Shown: positions 1-6,400 of the stretch, in pieces
How positions within the stretch are numbered: position 1 is the first letter of the stretch
Layout: every line of letters begins with the position of its first letter
Assembly: GCA_963631545.1 (NCBI GenBank)
Contig: CAVGRN010000083.1
Span: 1-8,444 of the forward strand
Source of the DNA: UBA1181 sp963631545
GTDB taxonomy: Bacteria; Bacteroidota; Bacteroidia; Bacteroidales; Paludibacteraceae
Direction of reading: 5' to 3'
Length of the DNA stretch: 8,444 nucleotides
Made by a program: the position numbers and the translations under genes
The notes under the pieces: generated by a model
Seen by the model: the letters and a program-made list of their open reading frames with translations, nothing else
What the model was told of the DNA's origin: nothing
The model's database searches: none

Positions 1-64
1 CGGCATACCATTTCTCGTTTCTCTCCGCAATCTCTTCCGGAGTCCTAACTTTCTTTTTTGCCAT
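1..64 (-). CDS. N-terminal fragment of an unidentified protein, cut by the left edge
   Basis: The minus strand opens with ATG at 64-62 and stays open to the window edge, giving 21 codons that read MAKKKVRTPEEIAERNEKWY then A. The fragment is strongly basic at the very start (KKK) and then charged and probably helical. There is no signal peptide, so a cytoplasmic protein is likely. I do not recognise the family, and 21 residues are too few for an assignment. The gene is divergent from the large adhesin gene, with 361 bases between the two start codons. A TATATTTG -7-like box lies 50 bases upstream at 121-114 on the same strand. The case for a real gene rests on the start context and the intact reading frame to the edge; the remainder of the gene is outside the window. 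Confidence 0.6.
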   Translation of the reverse strand, partial: MAKKKVRTPEEIAERNEKWYA

Positions 65-113
65 AGTCTACAATTTTTAGTTACACAATATCCCGGACAG
101 GCGATTTCCCCCG

Positions 114-139
114 CAAATATACACAATCTCGCAAACAAA
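114..139 (-). promoter_or_regulatory. Candidate Bacteroidota promoter for the minus-strand gene
   Basis: Read on the minus strand, 121-114 is TATATTTG, a full match to the Bacteroidota -7 consensus TAnnTTTG and identical to the -7 box of the plus-strand promoter in this region. The upstream element is weaker: TTTG occurs at 139-136, but the spacer to the -7 box is only 14 bases instead of about 19, and at the ideal distance the sequence is GGGG. Transcription would begin near 105-110 and give a leader of about 45 bases before the start codon at 64. Confidence 0.4.
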
Positions 140-276
140 CCCCCAATCGGCGTTTACCGCTCGTTGCACACAAACTCCGGTGCGCCGCGCTCGTATCGGT
201 TGAAATTCCCCCAACCCCCGCACCGCCCATCGCCCCCCAAAAATCCCCATCCCTCAAATTTCTTCTTAACTTTTTT

Positions 277-307
277 TTTGTTTTCCCCTCATTACGATTT
301 ATATTTG
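277..307 (+). promoter_or_regulatory. Consensus Bacteroidota sigma-ABfr-type promoter for the adhesin gene
   Basis: TTTG at 277-280 is followed by exactly 19 bases and then TATATTTG at 300-307. This matches both elements and the spacing of the known Bacteroidota vegetative promoter, TTTG-N19-TAnnTTTG. Transcription should start several bases downstream, near 311-315, leaving an untranslated leader of about 110 bases before the ATG at 426. A run of nine T immediately overlaps the upstream element. Use of the primary sigma factor suggests expression under ordinary growth; I see no obvious operator. Confidence 0.75.
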
Positions 308-322
308 CTTGCTTTCTGTGTC

Positions 323-353
323 CCTGCCCTCGCCGGGTGGAAACGGCAGGCGA
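323..353 (+). promoter_or_regulatory. GC-rich hairpin in the 5' leader of the adhesin mRNA
   Basis: CCTGCC at 323-328 can pair with GGCAGG at 345-350. Two alternative pairings share the right arm: TCGCC (330-334) with GGCGA (349-353), and GCCG (332-335) with CGGC (344-347). The element lies wholly within the predicted leader, followed by a run of A at 353-358. It could influence mRNA stability or translation, but it matches no riboswitch class I know and may be incidental. There is no U-run after it, so an intrinsic terminator is unlikely. Confidence 0.3.
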
Positions 354-425
354 AAAAATGCAACGTAAACGAGGCATATTATGAGTAGTGTATTCTATAT
401 AATCGGGTAATTGAAAGATTGGAGT

Positions 426-3400
426 ATGAAGAAATTTCTATACACATCGTTGCTTCTGCTGCTGGGAGTGGTGGCAGAAGTGTCCGGCCAGAGTAAAACC
501 ATCACCGGCGGTAACGACCACGGCGTTATCATCTGCGCCCAAGGATATTTGTATGCTTGGGGTGTGAACGAGGGTAGTAGTATCGGGTCGAATATCTTGG
601 GTATTGATGAGTCGGATTCAGAAACTGGGGCAAATGCGGGGTTGAAAACAGTCTACACACCGAGCCGTGTGAAAACAGACAACCTGACCTTCAATATGGT
701 GACGGCAGGTTCGGGTGCGTTCAACTTGGCGTTGTCTTGTAAGAAGATTGTTTATGGTTGGGGTGATAACCAACAGAAGGCATGTAGTCCAACGGAGGGG
801 AATCTTGTAAAATATCCTACCCCTATTGTGAAGGGTGAAACTTCTGGCTATAACGAGGATGGAACGCCTGGTGGAAACTATTTGGGAGGTGTAACATACG
901 TTGCCGCCTCCACCAACTCGGGTTTTGCCATTATGGACGATGGTCGTGTCGTTGGTTGGGGTAATGGAACGTGGACCGCATCGGCTGATGCGAAAGCAGG
1001 TTACCCTGTCTATATAAAAGATAAGGCGGGAAATGATATTACCAATGTAACGCATATTTCGGGTGGTGATGATAACTGTCTGATTAGAACCGAGGATGGA
1101 AGGCTCTATGGCGTGGGTCCGTGGAACGGTGGTATTAATAACAATCAAGATATACCTACATACGCTGTTCCGGTTTTGGTTGATGAAACCGAAGAGCTGT
1201 TGACTGACATTCGTATGTCTGCCGCCTCCGATGTGGCAGGTTTCGCTGTTACGGGAGATGGATATGTATGGGGATGGGGTAATGGTGGCTGGGGAGGTGC
1301 CAGCGGCCAGGCTCAAGAAGGTTTAACGAACTATTTAGCAAGAAAGGTTTGTTCGGGCCAATATGGCGACGAGGTTTCGGGCGAGGAGTACCTGACCGAT
1401 GTAAAGGAGGTAATTGGTGGTCGTGGCCACGGTGCTGCAGTTACGAAGGAGGGCTACCTTGTATATTGGGGTTGCGTTGAGTTAAATGGTGGAGTTGCAC
1501 CGACCGATGAAGCAACGGTAAAGAAATATAAAAACGGAGCACAAGGTGTGAAGCCAATTCTCGCAAAGTATTGTGATGCAAGTGGAGAGCCTGGAGAATG
1601 GGTAACGGATGCGGTCAGCATTTCGCGTGGTGATAATTTCGATTTTATGGTCAACTCCAAGGATGAATATTACGTTTGGGGTTTGAATGACAAAGGACAG
1701 GCGGGAACTGGCGATAAAACGGTTTCCCAGTATAACTGTCTTACGAAGTTGGAAACCATCCCTTGCGACATTCAGGATGCCTGCCCTACGGTATTTATGG
1801 TAGACCGCACGAAGTGTCCCGGTGAGGAGATTGAGTTGGATTGCGGTTATGTGATTCCAAAAAACAAAGAGGATCGCTACTTTATCTCATGGTATCTCGA
1901 TGGGGTGTTGCTCAACTCATCGACATCCCAATCTGATGTAAGAGACAGAAGGGCAGATAAATACAATGTTGCCTCTATCAAGATTACGGAGCCGGGTACT
2001 TATAAGGTGGTGGCAGAGTATGTGGGGACTAACATTCCGTGCGACAAGTGCGTGCCGGTAGAGACCGAGTGCGTGGTAACCGATATGGATATGCCAATCG
2101 ACACCATCATCACCGATATGAACTGTGTGGCAGAGCCGGTGCTTTCGCCTACCGCGTCGGCTGTCATCTGCTACGAGGCTACTGTTAACGATAAATTCTA
2201 CAAATCCACGCAGACTGCCAAGTTTGCCGTTTTCGCAACCGAGGACAAGACCGACACCGACACCTTGCAATACGAGGGCAAGAGCATCGTGGTTACTGCC
2301 AAGGGCTCGGGCGGCAAGATTGAGTTCTGCGTAACGGGCGACCAAATCGCCAAGAGCGAGGTGCACGACAACAGTGATTTACCATCGAAAGACACCACCT
2401 ACACCGTTTGGTTGGAGGATATCACATCATTCGACACCTATTTATATCAGGATAAGACATTGGCGAATATGACGGAAGGAGGCTTCCAAGGACAAACCGT
2501 GATGCTTGATATGTATTCGTCTGCCGAGTTAAAGTCGTTCGATGTCTATGTCGGCACGCACTATGGCTCTGGTTCTGTATCGATAACTCCATACGTCTAT
2601 AAGGTGCAGAAGAATACGAATGGTCAATATGTTCTGGGAGAGAAGGTATTCACCGGCGATGCGCAGGCATTTGACATTGAGCAAACTGGTACGAAATGTG
2701 TCGTCAATGTGAATTATAAGTTAGAGGGAAGCTCGGCGAGAGGTGTGAAATATTTCATAGCAGTGGATGGAAAGGGACTCAATAATACAGGAATAAAGGT
2801 TTTCAAATATTCTGTAACGACAAAGTCAAATTCAGTTGAATTTGCAACTCCTGTTGAGGATAGCGAAGGATTCAAGATTTATGCTGCTGGTGCCACTAAG
2901 AACTCTTTGGAGGTCGGTGGAGGTAACCCAGGAGACGAGGAAATCATTTCAAACATCCGCTTCGGCAAGCTCACCGACTACGACTGCGGCCGTATCATGC
3001 TTTCCGCTCGCTATGGTTGCCCTCCGTGCAACATGCCAGACGGCAACAAAATCACCATTTCGGCAGACCAGACCCTTGAGGAGGATGCCGACGGCGTGAA
3101 GAGCATCGCACTCTGCAAAGAGTCTGCCGGCGTAAAACTCTCCATCGACGCCAAGGATAGCAACGACCCAACCGTCTCGTTCGACGCCCTTTGGTATAAA
3201 GGCTCGCTCACTAATACCGCCGAGCAGTGCGACGTCGAGCGTGGCGTTTCAAACTTCGGCCCTATCGCTTGGGACGAGACGCTGGCCGGCACCACCGTTA
3301 CCTACTACGTCCTGGTGCGCGACCACGATAAGCCAGACGCTGCCACTTGCTACGTCTACGACTCCGTGCGCGTCGTCTACAACGAGAAGCCAGTGGCACC

Positions 3401-6400
3401 GACTGTGGGCCCATTCAACTTCTGCGAGAACGCCGAAGACAAGACGATGCTCACCGCCGCCCTGGCGGATGCCGCCTTCACGGGCTACACCGTAACGTGG
3501 TATGCCGACGACCTCAAATCGTCTAAGACCACGCAACCCGACCTCGAGACACTCACCGCCGGCGCCGACCAGAAGTTCTACTTCACCATCACCGACGACG
3601 CGACTGGCTGCGAGAGCGACGTGGAGACACTCACCATCACCGTCTACAGCGTGCCAGACGAGGCACTCACCACCCTCGAGCCATTCTGCGTGGGCGACGC
3701 CACCGTCTCCCTCCCAACCTCTGCCAACGGCTACACCGTGGGCTGGTTCAAAGACAAGGGCGCAGCCACAGCAGCCGAGGAAGACCTGTCGAAACTCCCA
3801 GCCGCTTCGTACGACTACTACTACACACTCACGAGCGATGCGCCTGAGAGTTGCGTGAGCGATCCCGCTGTCTTCTCATTCGTAGTGAAAGACTCCGCAC
3901 GCCTCACCATAGACACCACCCAGACTTGTGGCGAAACCGTGGCAGAGGCAAGCAACATCACGCCTACAACTGCCACCCTCGCTTGGTCGCTCGGTGGCAC
4001 GGCGGTTTCTTCGCCTACATTCTCCGCCCCTACCTACGTGGGCGACGCGGGCGAACTCTCCGTAACCGTCTCGGCCGACGGCTACTGCGATAACACATTC
4101 ACCCTGCCTTCGCTCTATGTGAAGGCCGTGGCTGCCAACCCTACGGGTACATTCTCCGTCAGCTACCTCAAGACCGACGCCACCGCCGGCAAGTTCAAAA
4201 ACCTGCTTGAGCAAGACGCCACCGCGGTAGACGACGAGGCGGGCTACACCCTCGTGTGGTACGACTCCAAGGGCAACAAACTCAACGCCTGCCCTACGCC
4301 AGACTATCCGGCAGACAACGTAACCGAGGATCAGACCTACACCTACCAAGTGAGCCGCATCAACGCCGACGGCTGCGAGAGCGAACGCCAAGTGGTGAAG
4401 GTAACCATCTACCTCACACCTGCGCCAAACGCCAACCCTGTATACTACTGCCAGAACAGCCTGAACGCCGGACCGCTGACAGCCGAGATTAACGACCCTA
4501 ACAACGTCGGCACGTTCTCCCTCCAGTGGTATGACACCGACGGGAAAACGAAACTCACCGCCGCACCAACACCAGACGTTACAAGAGTGGGCAAGACAAC
4601 CTACTACGTGTCGCAGATCTCTGCCGACGGCGCGGAGAGTTCGCTGAAAGAGGTAGACGTAACCATCTACGGTGTGAAGGAGCCAACGCTCGACGCATCG
4701 AACCAACTCGCCTATTGCGCAAGCACCTCGTCGGCAGCCGCCCTCAAGGCCAGCACCAATGTGGAGTCGCCATACTTTGTGGCAACAGACCTCGTATGGT
4801 CATTGAAGAACGACGCCGGCCTCTACGAGGAGGTTGGCACGCCAATCCCAGTGATAGACGTGACGGAAACCACCACGCACGAGTATAAGGTGCACCAAAC
4901 CTACACCATCGCCTCCACAGCCGAGGTCTGCTCGGGCGAGGATGTTGCCACCACCGTCAAAGTAACCTACGTGCCTGAGGTGCTTACCAAAGAGGTGCTT
5001 TACCTTAAAGCATCGGCAGTGGGCGGAACATTCAGCAACAACATCCTCCAACAAGACCCTGAGGCGGTAACGGGCATCTCTACCGGGGCAACGCTCCAAT
5101 GGTATGAGAGCGACTGCACCACGGAGATCGCCGGCACCCCAACCCCTACGCTCGACGCCAGCGTGGCCGAGGGCGACGACCAAACCGTTACCTACTGCGT
5201 GAAACAGGTGCTTGACGGCTGCTACAGCCTGCCAACCACCATCGACGTCAAGATTAGCGACGCTCTCCCTCCAACAGTCTACACCTACCACTATTGCGAG
5301 GGACAGACGATGACAGACTTGCAAGCCGACGTCAACCCACAAGTGGGCAAGGAGGAGACAGACTACGAGATCTATTGGTATGGCACCACCAAGCCAGCCA
5401 ACACCATGGTAACGCCAGAGTCGGTGGGCGCAACCTACGCCCTGAAGGGCTTGACCGCCGCCGTAGAGGGGGGCAAGACAACCACCTACACCTACTACGT
5501 TGCCCAGCACGACAAGACGACCGACGCCGTGAGCCAGGCGCAGGAGGTGAAAATCACCGTGCAGCCTAAGCCAATCGTCCTTGCCGAGACGCCAAGCGCG
5601 ACTTGCGAGGAGGATGTGGATCTCTCGCAGTTCGTCAATGTGCAGAACGTGGCAGACAAAGTGATCTATACCTATTATAATGCGGAGAATGCCGATATGA
5701 AGTCGTCTATCGCCCGCATCTCAGGCACCTACTATGTGGATGCCAAGTATGACATCACCGTGCCTAACTCGGTGTATGCGAAGTATACCGACCTTGAGTG
5801 CCGCGGCGTGCAGTCGCCAGTCAAGGTGGTGATCAACGACCTCTCCGTGCCAGTCATCACCGGTAACCCTACCACTTGCCCCGGCACATCGGTAACGCTC
5901 AACGTGGCTTCCACCAGCACCGACCCAGGCGACGACAAGATCTCTTACACCTGGGGTGGCGACGCCGCTAAGGTGGCAGCCTCTGGCATCAACGCTTCGG
6001 AGTATATCACCAAAGACCTCGCCACGACGGCAGGTGCAAAGTACTCGTTCAGCGTAACCGCCACGGCGGGCGCTTGTACCAAGACCACCGAGGCTCCGCA
6101 CGTCGTAACCATCGGCGACGGCCAGGTGAACGGTTCCCTCTCGCTCGAAGAGGAGGGCAACAGCGAGTCGCCAATGGCATTCGTCTATTCCGAGAATCCT
6201 AACCCAGAGTTCTACAGCTGCGGTAACCCTATCACCATCTCCGTTGTCTACGAGGGCGACGGCGACTACGTCTGGTACAAAGACGGCGTGCAGGTAACCA
6301 CAGGTGCGAAACTCGTAACCGAGGCCTACTCATCTTGGAGCGACAATACCTACGAGGTGCGTTTCACCAACAAGTGCGAGGCCCGCTCGAAGGTGATTGT

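Larger units (their letters stand above)
65..425. other. Divergent intergenic region
   Basis: This 361-base stretch separates two divergently transcribed genes. From left to right it holds a candidate minus-strand -7 box (114-121), a cytosine-rich and pyrimidine-rich stretch (about 196-290, ending in a run of T), a consensus plus-strand promoter (277-307), and a transcribed leader containing a GC-rich hairpin (323-353). Open frames here, such as a plus-strand frame from 164 to 388, are proline/serine/lysine-rich, run through the promoter, and show no family signature, so I do not call them as genes. I see no tRNA, no IS end and no clear riboswitch. Confidence 0.7.

Noticed and set aside
164..388. 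Plus-strand open frame of 74 codons in the intergenic region
   Set aside because: It runs through the consensus promoter and the leader hairpin, has a low-complexity Pro/Ser/Lys-rich product, and shows no family signature.
421..424. GGAG as a Shine-Dalgarno site for the ATG at 426
   Set aside because: Only one base separates it from the ATG, too close to act, and Bacteroidota genes often lack Shine-Dalgarno sites.
411..425. TTG at 411 as the start of the adhesin
   Set aside because: The ATG at 426 gives a standard signal peptide beginning MKK; the upstream five codons add acidic and aromatic residues with no benefit, and TTG is a rare start.
506..1745. RCC1 repeats as a sign of eukaryotic contamination
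   Set aside because: The repeats are in the same uninterrupted frame as a bacterial signal peptide and a T9SS C-terminal domain, and RCC1-like repeats are known in bacterial secreted proteins.
3876..4706. Long minus-strand open frame of 276 codons, and similar ones at 618-1316, 4800-5510, 6639-7400 and 7458-8183
   Set aside because: They lie antisense to the adhesin, give Val/Arg/Gly/His-rich products with no recognisable motifs, and are explained by the codon bias of the real gene, which removes stops from the opposite strand.
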